Shown: positions 18,197 to 30,932, counted from the stretch's first letter. The stretch: 64,000 bases of DNA from Amia ocellicauda (GCF_036373705.1 NW_027102722.1:1-64000); one strand, 5' to 3'. A program made the numbers and translations. Notes: generated by a model not told the origin, from the letters alone.

Positions 18197-19812
18197 CAGT
18201 GGTTTTCAACCCGTGTGCCGTGAGGACTACCCAATTGTGTCGTGAGATTTTTATCCCCTGAAAAATATTATGTCATTTTGTTTGGTCAACTTCATAAATC
18301 TTGTATCAAATCAAACTTATTCAAATGTGTGAAAATATTACATTTATACATCACCTGTAGAAAGCGTTTCATAACTGAAATGTTGTGTTTGCCGGACTGA
18401 ACGCACACCTACACTGAGTTGCAGTGCTATCAGTTGTATCGTAAGGTACACTTATAAATTTCAATTTAAGAAGTGAATTTATAGTATCACCTTATCACGA
18501 ATCCTGGAATCTTGTAGAACTCAATTTCTGTAATAATTGGACACAGACACCAATTCCAAAGATATAAATTGTTAAATTTATTCAAAACCAAAGACTAAAT
18601 GTAGCACTACACTAATTATACAAAAGGGAAAAGCTAATTAAAATTCAACTCTAGATCAACAAATCAAAGACAAATCACTTCCGTGACCAAATCAAAGACC
18701 ATGGGATCGCATATGATAACACACAAATCGTTAAACAAAAAAGGTTATAAACACATTAACTACAATACCGGTTAGTAAGACGAAGGTGAGTCTCTCGTTA
18801 GTATTGTTAGTCAGACATTAAATAACTACGCAGGTTAGTATTTATGTCAGGTAACTTCTCGTTATATATATATCAGTCTCATTTACGTTTAGGTGCCGAG
18901 AAAGATCCTATCATTACTTGTTACCACAATTTCCCTTAACTGATTATTATTCAATGATCAAGGATAGGCAGGGCCACCAATAATCTAACGTCTATTGACT
19001 TGTGTCAATTTCAGACTAAACAGTTAAACAGTAATGAGAAGATATTTCTCGGGGTTGACAGATTTTATTTCTAAAATTATCAACAAAACAGTTTAATGCA
19101 ACACACATTTATATTTAAGAAAACTAAATGATATTACACATTCTAGAGTTTTGAATCACAGAATAACATTTCTAATTGATTTCTCAAATGTCATGAATCA
19201 TGAACTCCAAACTGTTAAACTTATCTGAACTTCGTCGCAGAGAGGCCTCTCTGTCTTCGGGCTCAGATCACAGCACACGGCACATGGTCCGTGTGGTTTG
19301 GAACAAAGGCAGTGCGGTTCGGCTTTGTCCGAGAACTTCCACTCAGTCGATGCACCTGGAAATTGGGGTTTCGTGAAATTAGAGTCTTTTCCAAACAGAT
19401 TTTCCACTGGTTTGAAGGCTCCAAGGTTGTGCACAAAATCTTCTTTGTAAGCAGGGTTCCACCGTAGTTACTTGAAGACAAAGTCTTTGAGGAAAGCAGG
19501 GCCCTGTTCGTTCCAAGGGTCAAGTTTCTTAAGACTCAAATAGCTATTTAAATGACTGAACACTTTCATATACATTCGACTTACTCAATTGTCCAGCTGT
19601 AAAACTCCACTGATCAGGTGGGCACAGGCGGGCATGCGCAGTCTGTAAAGTTCTTTATTTAATAAAGTCCTTTAATAGAATTCTTCGTACGGCTCAATCT
19701 CCTTCTCCCAGTTTAACTCTTCTGTTGCCGGCAAAGACTTGGTTGGTTTCTGGTTCCGGTTCGGGCAACAGAGCTACAGGTTGAGCTGTGGCAATGAGTT
19801 ACTGGTTCAGGT

Positions 19813-19844
<32 letters not shown>

Positions 19845-20863
19845 CTGTGCACTGTTCCTTATAGTCTGTCAGATCAATAGGTGATTGGTTCTTGAGTTCT
19901 TGAGATTGGATTTCGGTTTCAGCCCCCAGTGTCCTAATGGAGGGGGGCTTGATTTATGACTGATGTCAATCCATGCCATCTTTTGGACATGCCGGTTGGC
20001 CCGGGTTCGTAGCTCTATGTCGGGATTTCGGCTCTCGTCCACTTCAAAGAGTTTTTATCACCTACAGGCCCCTTTCTCCAGACATCTCATAGCAGGATTC
20101 AACCTATTTGGCCTCTTCTCGGTGCCATCCTCCCCAAAACTGTCACTTTGATGCAAACCAGTTCCAAGCTGATGAGCAAAGGAAATCTGATAACTTTGGG
20201 GGTGGAGAGGTCTTCTTTAGATCAGTGCTTCAGCTCAGAGCCCGAATGCTCTTATCAAAATACACCCAACATAACGCTACACAGTGGAACTGCAAGGCAA
20301 TTGATTAAAGGGACATGTGGTGAATTCCTTTTTATCTTTATACTGTTGTTGGATGTCTCCTGTTCCTCTAAGTCTCATTTGGCCTTGGTTTTCCCCCTCT
20401 GTGTTGAATAATCGGGCTCTAAATAGCCCCGGCGTTTCTCCTGCAGTTCTTCGTTCTTTCCACTGCTAGCGCTGCCTTTGTGCAGCTTGTTATAGGATAT
20501 TGTGAACTGAACCTATTTTGCTGTGAATTTATATTTACTGCGAATAGTTTATTGTGGCTGGTCTTGGTCTGTCTGCACTAAATAAATTATTTGTATCAAG
20601 GGATTATTTAGTTTGTCTGTGTACTTTTTTACTTAACCACTAAGGGCCACTCCTTGCACTTCACACATTTGCCCTTTTAATTACTCCCTTACTGACATAC
20701 TTTAACATGCAATGTGCGTGTGATAATAGTTTTAGCAGCCTGTTGCCATTCAGGTGAGACAATACCTAGTAAATCCTTTTTTTTTTTTTTCATGTTGGTG
20801 CGCCGCGAAGGTTTTTGGTCTCAGCAAAGTGTGCCGTGGCATTACAACGCTTGGGAACCACTG
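18197..20863. mobile_element. Non-autonomous hAT element with nested solo LTR (units 1-2)
   Basis: Left terminus CAGTGGTTTTCAACCCGTGT, right terminus GCGTTGTAATGCCACGG as read inward after CAGTGGTTCCCAA; both follow the vertebrate hAT pattern CAGTGGTTCTCAA. The 8-bp target duplication GCTTGGCT is exact at 18189-18196 and 20864-20871; 8 bp is the hAT signature. Without the LTR the element is about 820 bp, with no transposase, so it needed a helper. Subterminal inverted repeats (GACTGAACGCACACCT on the left; complement on the right in long-form copies) support a hairpin-rich MITE. Confidence 0.88.
18435..20281 (-). mobile_element. Solo LTR inside hAT, CAGT duplication
   Basis: 1847 bp, the reverse complement of the LTR family at 10658-12532, from TGTATCGTAAGG to ATAACGCTACA. 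CAGT at 18431-18434 and 20282-20285 is the 4-bp target duplication. No internal region is present, so it arose by LTR-LTR recombination. Fossil; older than the array. Confidence 0.9.
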
Positions 20864-21370
20864 GCTTGGCTTGTTGGGCATCCAGGTATGCACTGAGATT
20901 ACGATCGGCACGATGATTGTCGTTCTCAGGAGAATTGTGTTTCTTTGCTGATCACGTTCTCTGTCGCTTTTTACACAGTTCTTACAAGTGGCACATTGGG
21001 GATGAGGAGCAGAGCATGCTGACACGCATAGCTGTGGACTTCTGCATGGCATGGGGCCACAGGTCATTCCAAGTATTTCAAGACGCCTGCAAATGTGTGG
21101 ACACGTTGTGTTGGCCCAACCCTCACAGATTGTGCCAAGTCAAGTAGAGATGCATGTTGTGCTGTTCTAAAGTGACACGTCGTCAACGGCAAAAACATCT
21201 CTCAGAGTTCCTGGCTTGACTTGCCTCTGGAAGACAACACTTGCCCAGGCTGGATATTTGCCGAAAGAAGCAAAGAGGACTAGACACCTTGCCTAGACGC
21301 AACTGCGTATTTCATTGTCACCTGGAAGGCCATCCAGGCTTTTCACCATCATGGCCCTCAGTCAACAAGG

Positions 21371-21443
21371 CGCCCGAACAGGGACTCAAACCCTGGACCC
21401 TCAGATTAAAAGTCTGATGCCCTCCTGGCTGAGCTACCCGAGC
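21371..21443 (-). pseudogene. tRNA-Lys(TTT)-derived, unit 2, degenerate
   Basis: Anticodon loop intact (ACTTTTAATC) but the D arm reads GCTCAGCCAGGAGGGC, breaking the D stem and the GG of the D loop, and the B box is GGTTTGAGTCC, losing the invariant C of the T loop. Transcription and folding should both suffer. The copy at 59865 is identical. Confidence 0.8.
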
Positions 21444-21678
21444 TTCAGTGAAGTGCTTCACAATGTGTTGGCTTCATGATTGTTCCAGACCGCTTTCTGG
21501 CCGGTTTAGAAAACTGGGCTCAGGGTGAAAAGGGTCACATGCATATGAGATGTTTGGGCAATGCGAGTTCTCCACAGCAAATCCAAATTTCCGGTGTTTT
21601 CTCCTTGTCCTCATGCAATTCCAATGGCTTGACATTTGGGAGCTCGTCCAAAACCGATGTCAAACCATAATCACGCCT

Positions 21679-21767
21679 TCCTTCGAGCCGGAATTGAACC
21701 AGCGACCTAAGGATGCCCGCAGCCTGAAACCTCCAGTCCTCCGCTCCACCAGCTGAGCTATCAAAGG
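21679..21767 (-). tRNA. tRNA-Tyr-like with GGA anticodon, unit 2
   Basis: Body, intron site and exon 2 are those of tRNA-Tyr, but the anticodon loop is GGACTGGAGG, so GTA has become GGA, a serine (UCC) anticodon. 5' end CCTTTGATAGC gives a T-G wobble at pair 5. D loop AGCTGGTGGAGC retains GG; the intron is GTTTCAGGCTGCGGGC. Without a serine long variable arm it is unlikely to be charged with Ser; call it a variant of uncertain function. Confidence 0.75.
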
Positions 21768-21837
21768 GAAGCTTGTCACCGTCTTCCCCTGGCAGTCTCA
21801 GTGGCCGTGCAAAGCCAAGAAGCACCGTGGCTTGGCT

Positions 21838-23470
21838 CAGTGGTTTTCAACCCGTGTGCCGTGAGGACTACCCAATTGTGTCGTGAGATTTTTATCCCCT
21901 GAAAAATATTATGTCATTTTGTTTGGTCAACTTCATAAATCTTGTATTAAATCAAACTTATTCAAATGTGTGAAAATATTACATTTATACATCACCTGTA
22001 GAAAGCGTTTCATAACTGAAATGTTGTGTTTGCCGGACTGAACGCACACCTACACTGAGTTGCAGTGCTATCAGTTGTATCGTAAGGTACACTTAAAAAT
22101 TTCAATTTAAGAAGTGAATTTATAGTATCACCTTATCACGAATCCTGGAATCTTGTAGAACTCAATTTCTGTAATAATTGGACACAGACACCAATTCCAA
22201 AGATATAAATTGTTAAATTTATTCAAAAACAAAGACTAAATGTAGCACTACACTAATTATACAAAAGGGAAAAGCTAATCAAAATTCAACTCTAGATCAA
22301 CAAATCAAAGACAAATCACTTCCGTGACCAAATCAAAGACCATGGGATCGCATATGATTACACACAAATCGTTAAACAAAAAAGGTTATAAACACATTAA
22401 CTACAATACCGGTTAGTAAGACGAAGGTGAGTCTCTCGTTAGTATTGTTAGTCAGACATTAAATAACTACGCAGGTTAGTATTTATGTCAGGTAACTTCT
22501 CGTTATATATATATCTGTCTCATTTACGTTTAGGTGCCGAGAAAGATCCTATCGTTACTTGTTACCACAATTTCCCTTAACTGATTATTATTCAATGATC
22601 AAGGATAGGCAGGGCCACCAATAATCTAACGTCTATTGACTTGTGTCAATTTCAGACTAAACAGTTAAACAGGAATGAGAAGATATTTCTCGGGGTTGAC
22701 AGATTTTATTTCTAAAATTATCAACAAAACAGTTTAATGCAACACACATTTATATTTAAGAAAACGAAATGATATTACACATTCTAGAGTTTTGAATCAC
22801 AGAATAACATTTCTAATTGATTTCTCAAATGTCATGAATCATGAACTCCAAACTGTTAAACTTATCTGAACTTCGTCGCAGAGAGGCCTCTCTGTCTTCG
22901 GGCTCAGATCACAGCACACGGCACATGGTCCGTGTGGTTTGGAACAAAGGCAGTGCGGTTCGGCTTTGTCCAAGAACTTCCACTCAGTCGATGCACCTGG
23001 AAATTGGGGTTTCGCGAAATTAGAGTCTTTTCCAAACAGATTTTCCACTGGTTTGAAGGCTCCAAGGTTGTGCACAAAATCTTCTTTGTAAGCAGGGTTC
23101 CACCGTAGTTACTTGAAGACAAAGTCTTTGAGGAAAGCAGAGCCCTGTTCGTTCCAAGGGTCAAGTTTCTTAAGACTCAAATAGCTATTTAAATGACTGA
23201 ACACTTTCATATACATTCGACTTACTCAATTGTCCAGCTGTAAAACTCCACTGATCAGGTGGGCACAGGCGGGCATGCGCAGTCTGTAAAGTTCTTTCTT
23301 TAATATAGTCCTTTAATAGAATTCTTCGTACGGCTCAATCTCCTTCTCCCAGTTTAACTCTTCTGTTGCCGGCAAAGACTTGGTTGGTTTCTGGTTCCGG
23401 TTCGGGCAACAGAGCTACAGGTTGAGCTGTGGCAGCGAGTTACTGGTTCAGGTGAGAGAGAAATAGAGCG

Positions 23471-23533
<63 letters not shown>

Positions 23534-24546
23534 GCACTGTTCCTTATAGTCTGTCAGATCAATAGGTGATTGGTTCTTGAGTTCTTGAGATTGGATTTCG
23601 GTTTCAGCCCCCAGTGTCCTAATGGAGGGGGGCTTGATTTATGACTGATGTCAATCCATGCCATCTTTTGGAAATGCCGGTTGGCCCGGGTTCGTAGCTC
23701 TATGTCGGGATTTCGGCTCTCGTCCACTTCAAAGAGTTTTTATCACCTACAGGCCCCTTTCTCCAGACATCTCATAGCAGGATTCAACCTATTTGGCCTC
23801 TTCTCGGTGCCATCCTCCCCAAAACTGTCACTTTGATGCAAACCAGTTCCAAGCTGATGAGCAAAGGAAATCTGATAACTTTGGGGGTGGAGAGGTCTTC
23901 TTTAGATCAGTGCTTCAGCTCAGAGCCCGAATGCTCTTATCAAAATAAACCCAACATAACGCTACACAGTGGAACTGCAAGGCAATTGATTAAAGGGACA
24001 TGTGGTGAATTCCTTTTTATCTTTATACTGTTGTTGGATGTCTCCTGTTCCTCTAAGTCTCATTTGGCCTTGGTTTTCCCCCTCTGTGTTGAATAATCGG
24101 GCTCTAAATAGCCCCGGCGTTTCTCCTGCAGTTCTTCGTTCTTTCCACTGCTAGCGCTGCCTTTGTGCAGCTTGTTATAGGATATTGTGAACTGAACCTA
24201 TTTTGCTGTGAATTTATATTTACTGCGAATAGTTTATTGTGGCTGGTCTTGGTCTGTCTGCACTAAATAAATGATTTGTATCAAGGGATTATTTAGTTTG
24301 TCTGTGTACTTTTTTACCTAACCACTAAGGTCCACTCCTTGCACTTCACACATTTGCCCTTTTAATTACTCCCTTACTGACATACTTTAACATGCAATGT
24401 GCGTGTGATAATAGTTTTAGCAGCCTGTTGCCATTCAGGTGAGACAATACCTAGTAAATCCTTTTTTTTTTTTCATGTTGGTGCGCCGCGAAGGTTTTTG
24501 GTCTCAGCAAAGTGTGCCGTGGCATTACAACGCTTGGGAACCACTG
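21838..24546. mobile_element. Non-autonomous hAT with nested solo LTR (units 2-3)
   Basis: Complete, flanked by GCTTGGCT on both sides (21830-21837, 24547-24554). 2709 bp; longer than its neighbours mostly because of an expanded (GA)n in the LTR. Confidence 0.88.
22076..23966 (-). mobile_element. Solo LTR inside hAT (units 2-3)
   Basis: 1891 bp, CAGT on both sides. The (GA)n at about 23467-23529 is the longest of the array together with that at 61947-62000. Confidence 0.9.
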
Positions 24547-25053
24547 GCTTGGCTTGTTGGGCATCCAGGTATGCACTGAGATTACGATCGGCACGATGAT
24601 TGTCGTTCTCAGGAGAATTGTGTTTCTTTGCTGATCACGTTCTCTGTCGCTTTTTACACAGTTCTTACAAGTGGCACATTGGGGATGAAGAGCAGAGCAT
24701 GCTGACACGCATAGCTGTGGACTTCTGCATGGCATGGGGCCACAGGTCATTCCAAGTATTTCAAGACGCCTGCAAATGTGTGGACACGTTGTGTTGGCCC
24801 AACCCTCACAGATTGTGCCAAGTCAAGTAGAGATGCATGTTGTGCTGTTCTAAAGTGACACGTCGTCAACAGCAAAAACATCTCTCAGAGTTCCTGGCTT
24901 GACTTGCCTCTGGAAGACAACACTTGCCCAGGCTGGATATTTGCCGAAAGAAGCAAAGAGGACTAGACACCTTGCCTAGACGCAACTGCATATTTCATTG
25001 TCACCTGGAAGGCCATCCAGGCTTTTCACCATCATGGCCCTCGGTCAACAAGG

Positions 25054-25107
25054 CGCCCGAACAGGGACTCGAACCCTGGACCCTCAGATTAAAAGTCTGA
25101 TGCTCTA
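25054..25107 (-). pseudogene. Truncated tRNA-Lys, unit 3 (fusion junction)
   Basis: Positions 20-73 of tRNA-Lys remain (anticodon, variable and T arms, B box); the 5' acceptor strand and most of the D arm are gone. The break GATGCTCTA|ACACACAAAT joins it to the middle of the LTR. Confidence 0.9.
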
Positions 25108-26209
25108 ACACACAAATCGTTAAACAAAAAAGGTTATAAACACATTAACTACAATACCGGTTAGTAAGACGAAGGTGAGTCTCTCGTTAGTATTGTTAGT
25201 CAGACATTAAATAACTACGCAGGTTATTATTTATGTCAGGTAACTTCTCGTTATATATATATCAGTCTCATTTACGTTTAGGTGCCGAGAAAGATCCTAT
25301 CGTTACTTGTTACCACAATTTCCCTTAACTGATTATTATTCAATGATCATGGATAGGCAGGGACACCAATTATCTAACGTCTATTGACTTGTGTCAATTT
25401 CAGACTAAACAGTTAAACAGGAATGAGAAGATATTTCTCGGGGTTGACAGATTTTATTTCTAAAATTATCAACAAAACAGTTTAATGCAACACACATTTA
25501 TATTTAAGAAAACTAAATGATATTACACATTCTAGAGTTATGAATCACAGAATAACATTTCTAATTGATTTCTCAAATGTCATGAATCATGAACTCCAAA
25601 CTGTTAAACTTATCTGAACTTCGTCGCAGAGAGGCCTCTCTGTCTTCGGGCTCAGATCACAGCACACGGCACATGGTCCGTGTGGTTTGGAACAAGGCAG
25701 TGCGGTTCGGCTTTGTCCAAGAACTTCCACTCAGTCGATGCAGCTGGAAGTTGGGGTTTCGCGAAATTAGAGTCTTTTCCAAACAGATTTTCCACTGGTT
25801 TGAAGGCTCCAAGGTTGTGCACAAAATCTTCTTTGTAAGCAGGGTTCCACCGTAGTTACTTGAAGACAAAGTCTTTGAGGAAAGCAGGGCCCTGTTCGTT
25901 CCAAGGGTCAAGTTTCTTAAGACTCAAATAGCTATTTAAATGACTGAACACTTTCATATACATTCGACTTACTCAATTGTCCAGCTGTAAAACTCCACTG
26001 ATCAGGTGGGCACAGGCGGGCATGCGCAGTCTGTAAAGTTCTTTATTTAATAAAGTCCTTTAAAAGAATTCTTCGTACGGCTCAATCTCCTTCTCCCAGT
26101 TTAACTCTTCTGTTGCCGGCAAAGACTTGGTTGGTTTCTGGTTCCGGTTCGGGCAACAGAGCTACTGGTTGAACTGTGGCAGCGAGTTACTGGTTCAGGT
26201 GAGAGAGAA

Positions 26210-26256
<47 letters not shown>

Positions 26257-27271
26257 GCACTGTTCCTTATAGTCTGTCAGATCAATAGGTGATTGGTTCT
26301 TGAGTTCTTGAGATTGGATTTCGGTTTCAGCCCCCAGTGTCTTAATGGAGGGGGGCTTGATTTATGACTGATGTCAATCCATGCCATCTTTTGGAAGTGC
26401 CGGTTGGCCCGGGTTCGTAGCTCTATGTCGGGATTTCGGCTCTCGTCCACTTCAAAGAGTTTTTATCACCTACAGGCCCCTTTCTCCAGACATCTCATAG
26501 CAGGATTCAACCTATTTGGCCTCTTCTCGGTGCCATCCACCCCAAAACTGTCACTTTGATGCAAACCAGTTCCAAGCTGATGAGCAAAGGAAATCTGATA
26601 ACTTTGGGGGTGGAGAGGTCTTCTTTAGATCAGTGCTTCAGCTCAGAGCCCAAATGCTCTTATCAAAATACACCCAACATAACGCTACACAGTGGAACTG
26701 CAAGGCAATTGATTAAAGGGACATGTGGTGAATTCCTTTTTATCTTTATACTGTTGTTGGATGTCTCCTGTTCCTCTAAGTCTCATTTGGCCCTGGTTTT
26801 CCCCCTCTGTGTTGAATAATCGGGCTCTAAATAGCCCCGGCGTTTCTCCTGCAGTTCTTCGTTCTTTCCACTGCTAGCGCTGCCTTTGTGCAGCTTGTTA
26901 TAGGATATTGTGAACTGAACCTATTTTGCTGTGAATTTATATTTACTGCGAATAGTTTATTGTGGCTGGTCTTGGTCTGTCTGCACTAAATAAATGATTT
27001 GTATCAAGGGATTATTTAGTTTGTCTGTGTACTTTTTTACCTAACCACTAAGGGCCACTCCTTGCACTTCACACATTTGCCCTTTTAATTACTCCCTTAC
27101 TGACATACTTTAACATGCAATGTGCGTGTGATAATAGTTTTAGCAGCCTGTTGCCATTCAGGTGAGACAATACCTAGTAAATCCTTTTTTTTTTTTTTCA
27201 TGTTGGTGCGCCGCGAAGGTTTTTGGTCTCAGCAAAGTGTGCCGTGGCATTACAACGCTTGGGAACCACTG
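25108..27271. mobile_element. Left-truncated LTR plus hAT right arm (unit 3-4)
   Basis: LTR portion 25108-26689, then CAGT and the hAT right arm to 27271, followed by GCTTGGCT. The left hAT arm and the LTR's first 330 bp are missing. Confidence 0.85.
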
Positions 27272-27778
27272 GCTTGGCTTGTTGGGCATCCAGGTATGCA
27301 CTGAGATTACGATCGGCACGATGATTGTCGTTCTCAGGAGAATTGTGTTTCTTTGCTGATCATGTTCTCTGTCGCTTTTTACAAAGTTCTTACAAGTGGC
27401 ACATTGGGGATGAGGAGCAGAGCATGCTGACACGCATAGCTGTGGACTTCTGCATGGCATGGGGCCACAGGTCATTCCAAGTATTTCAAGACGCCTGCAA
27501 ATGTGTGGACACGTTGTGTTGGCCCAACCCTCACAGATTGTGCCAAGTCAAGTAGAGATGCATGTTGTGCTGTTCTAAAGTGACACGTCGTCAACGGCAA
27601 AAACATCTCTCAGAGTTCCTGGCTTGACTTGCCTCTGGAAGACAACACTTGCCCAGGCTGGATATTTGCAGAAAGAAGCAAAGAGGACTAGACACCTTGC
27701 CTAGACACAACTGCATATTTCATTGTCACCTGGAAGGCCATCCAGGCTTTTCACCATCATGGCCCTCGGTCAACAAGG

Positions 27779-27851
27779 CACCTGAACAGGGACTCGAACC
27801 CTGGACCCTCAGATTGAAAGTCTGATGCTCTACCGGCTGAGCTACCCGGGC
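27779..27851 (-). tRNA. tRNA-Lys-like with TTC anticodon, unit 4
   Basis: Otherwise a tRNA-Lys body with normal A and B boxes, but the anticodon loop is ACTTTCAATC, giving TTC (Glu, GAA codons). The 3' acceptor strand TTCAGGT leaves a C-A mismatch at pair 4 and G-T at pair 1. Weakened acceptor stem suggests decay, but the anticodon change is noteworthy. Confidence 0.78.
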
Positions 27852-28086
27852 TTCAGTGAAGTGCTTCACAATGTGTTGGCTTCATGATTGTTCCAGACCG
27901 CTTTCTGGCCGGTTTAGAAAACTGGGCTCAGGGTGAAAAGGGCCACATGCATATGAGATGTTTGGGCAATGCGAGTTCTCCACAGCAAATCCGAATTTCC
28001 GGTGTTTTCTCCTTGTCCTCATGCAATTCCAATGGCTTGACATTTGGGAGCTCGTCCAAAACCGATGTCAAACCATAATCACGCCT

Positions 28087-28175
28087 TCCTTCGAGCCGGA
28101 ATTGAACCAGCGACCTAAGGATGCCCGCTGTCTGAAACCTACAGTCCTCCGCTCTACCAACTGAGCTATCGAAGC
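28087..28175 (-). tRNA. tRNA-Tyr(GTA) with intron, unit 4
   Basis: GTA anticodon and 16-base intron (GTTTCAGACAGCGGGC). First base is G instead of C, so the first acceptor pair is lost; remainder intact. Confidence 0.82.
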
Positions 28176-28245
28176 GAAGATTCTCACCGTCTTCCCCTGG
28201 CAGTCTCAGTGGCCGTGCAAAGCCAAGAAGCACCGTGGCTTGGCT

Positions 28246-29870
28246 CAGTGGTTTTCAACCCGTGTGCCGTGAGGACTACCCAATTGTGTCGTGAGATTTT
28301 TATCCCCTGAAAAATATTATGTCATTTTGTTTGGTCAACTTCATAAATCTTGTATCAAATCAAACTTATTCAAATGTGTGAAAATATTACATTTATACAT
28401 CACCTGTAGAAAGCGTTTCATAACTGAAATGTTGTGTTTGCCGGACTGAACGCACACCTACACTGAGTTGCAGTGCTATCAGTTGTATCGTAAGGTACAC
28501 TTATAAATTTCAATTTAAGAAGTGAATTTATAGTATCACCTTATCACGAATCCTGGAATCTTGTAGAACTCAATTTCTGTAATAATTGGACACAGACACC
28601 AATTCCAAAGATATAAATTGTTAAATTTATTCAAAAACAAAGACTAAATGTAGCACTACACTAATTATACAAAAGGGAAAAGCTAATTAAAATTCAACTC
28701 TAGATCAACAAATCAAAGACAAATCACTTCCGTGACCAAATCAAAGACCATGGGATCGCATATGATAACACACAAATCGTTAAACAAAAAAGGTTATAAA
28801 CACATTAACTACAATACCGGTTAGTAAGACGAAGGTGAGTCTCTCGTTAGTATTGTTAGTCAGACATTAAATAACTACGCAGGTTAGTATTTATGTCAGG
28901 TAACTTCTCATTATATATATATCAGTCTCATTTACGTTTAGGTGCCGAGAAAGATCCTATCGTTACTTGTTACCACAATTTCCCTTAACTGATTATTATT
29001 CAATGATCAAGGATAGGCAGGGCCACCAATAATCTAACGTCTATTGACTTGTGTCAATTTCATACTAAACAGTTAAACAGGAATGAGAACATATTTCTCG
29101 GGGTTGACAGATTTTATTTCTAAAATTATCAACAAAACAGTTTAATGCAACACACATTTATATTTAAGAAAACTAAATGATATTACACATTCTAGAGTTA
29201 TGAATCACAGAATAACATTTCTAATTGATTTCTCAAATGTCATGAATCATGAACTCCAAACTGTTAAACTTATCTGAACTTCGTCGCAGAGAGGCCTCTC
29301 TGTCTTCGGGCTCAGATCACAGCACACGGCACATGGTCCGTGTGGTTTGGAACAAAGGCAGTGCGGTTCGGCTTTGTCCAAGAACTTCCACTCAGTCGAT
29401 GCAGCTGGAAGTTGGGGTTTCGCGAAATTAGAGTCTTTTCCAAACAGATTTTCCACTGGTTTGAAGGCTCCAAGGTTGTGCACAAAATCTTCTTTATAAG
29501 CAGGGTTCCACCGTAGTTACTTGAAGACAAAGTCTTTGAGGAAAGCAGGGCCCTGTTCGTTCCAAGGGTCAAGTTTCTTAAGACTCAAATAGCTATTTAA
29601 ATGACTGAACACTTTCATATACATTCGACTTACTCAATTGTCCAGCTGTAAAACTCCACTGATCAGGTGGGCACAGGCGGGCATGCGCAGTCTGTAAAGT
29701 TCTTTATTTAATAAAGTCCTTTAAAAGAATTCTTCGTACGGCTCAATCTCCTTCTCCCAGTTTAACTCTTCTGTTGCCGGCAAAGACTTGGTTGGTTTCT
29801 GGTTCCGGTTCGGGCAACAGAGCTACAGGTTGAGCTGTGGCAGCGAGTTACTGGTTCAGGTGAGAGAGAA

Positions 29871-29917
<47 letters not shown>

Positions 29918-30932
29918 GCACTGTTCCTTATAGTCTGTCAGATCAATAGGTGATTGGTTCTTGAGTTCTTGAGATTGGATTTCGGTTTCAGCCCCCAGTG
30001 TCCTAATGGAGGGGGGCTTGATTTATGACTGATGTCAATCCATGCCATCTTTTGGAAATGCCGGTTGGCCCGGGTTCGTAGCTCTATGTCGGGATTTCGG
30101 CTCTCGTCCACTTCAAAGAGTTTTTATCACCTACAGGCCCCTTTCTCCAGACATCTCATAGCAGGATTCAACCTATTTGGCCTCTTCTCGGTGCCATCCT
30201 CCCCAAAACTGTCACTTTGATGCAAACCAGTTCCAAGCTGATGAGCAAAGGAAATCTGATAACTTTGGGGGTGGAGAGGTCTTCTTTAGATCAGTGCTTC
30301 AGCTCAGAGCCCAAATGCTCTTATCAAAATACACCCAACATAACGCTACACAGTGGAACTGCAAGGCAATTGATTAAAGGGACATGTGGTGAATTCCTTT
30401 TTATCTTTATACTGTTGTTGGATGTCTCCTGTTCCTCTAAGTCTCATTTGGCCTTGGTTTTCCCCCTAGGTGTTGAATAATCGGGCTCTAAATAGCCCCG
30501 GCGTTTCTCCTGCAGTTCTTCGTTCTTTCCACTGCTAGCGCTGCCTTTGTGCAGCTTGTTATAGGATATTGTGAACTGAACCTATTTTGCTGTGAATTTA
30601 TATTTACTGCGAATAGTTTATTGTGGCTGGTCTTGGTCTGTCTGCACTAAATAAATGATTTGTATCAAGGGATTATTTAGTTTGTCTGTGTACTTTTTTA
30701 CCTAACCACTAAGGGCCACTCCTTGCACTTCACACATTTGCCCTTTTAATTACTCCCTTACTGACATACTTTAACATGCAATGTGCGTGTGATAATAGTT
30801 TTAGCAGCCTGTTGCCATTCAGGTGAGACAATACCTAGTAAATCCTTTTTTTTTTTTTTCATGTTGGTGCGCCGCGAAGGTTTTTGGTCTCAGCAAAGTG
30901 TGCCGTGGCATTACAACGCTTGGGAACCACTG
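28246..30932. mobile_element. Non-autonomous hAT with nested solo LTR (units 4-5)
   Basis: Complete, with GCTTGGCT on both sides; 2687 bp. Confidence 0.88.
28484..30350 (-). mobile_element. Solo LTR inside hAT (units 4-5)
   Basis: 1867 bp between two CAGT copies. Confidence 0.9.

Noticed and set aside
20411-20430. Histone 3' stem-loop candidate GGGCTCTAAATAGCCC in the hAT right arm
   Set aside because: Stem of 5 bp with a 6-base loop and no purine-rich downstream element or histone frame; does not match the 6-bp stem and 4-base loop of histone mRNAs.
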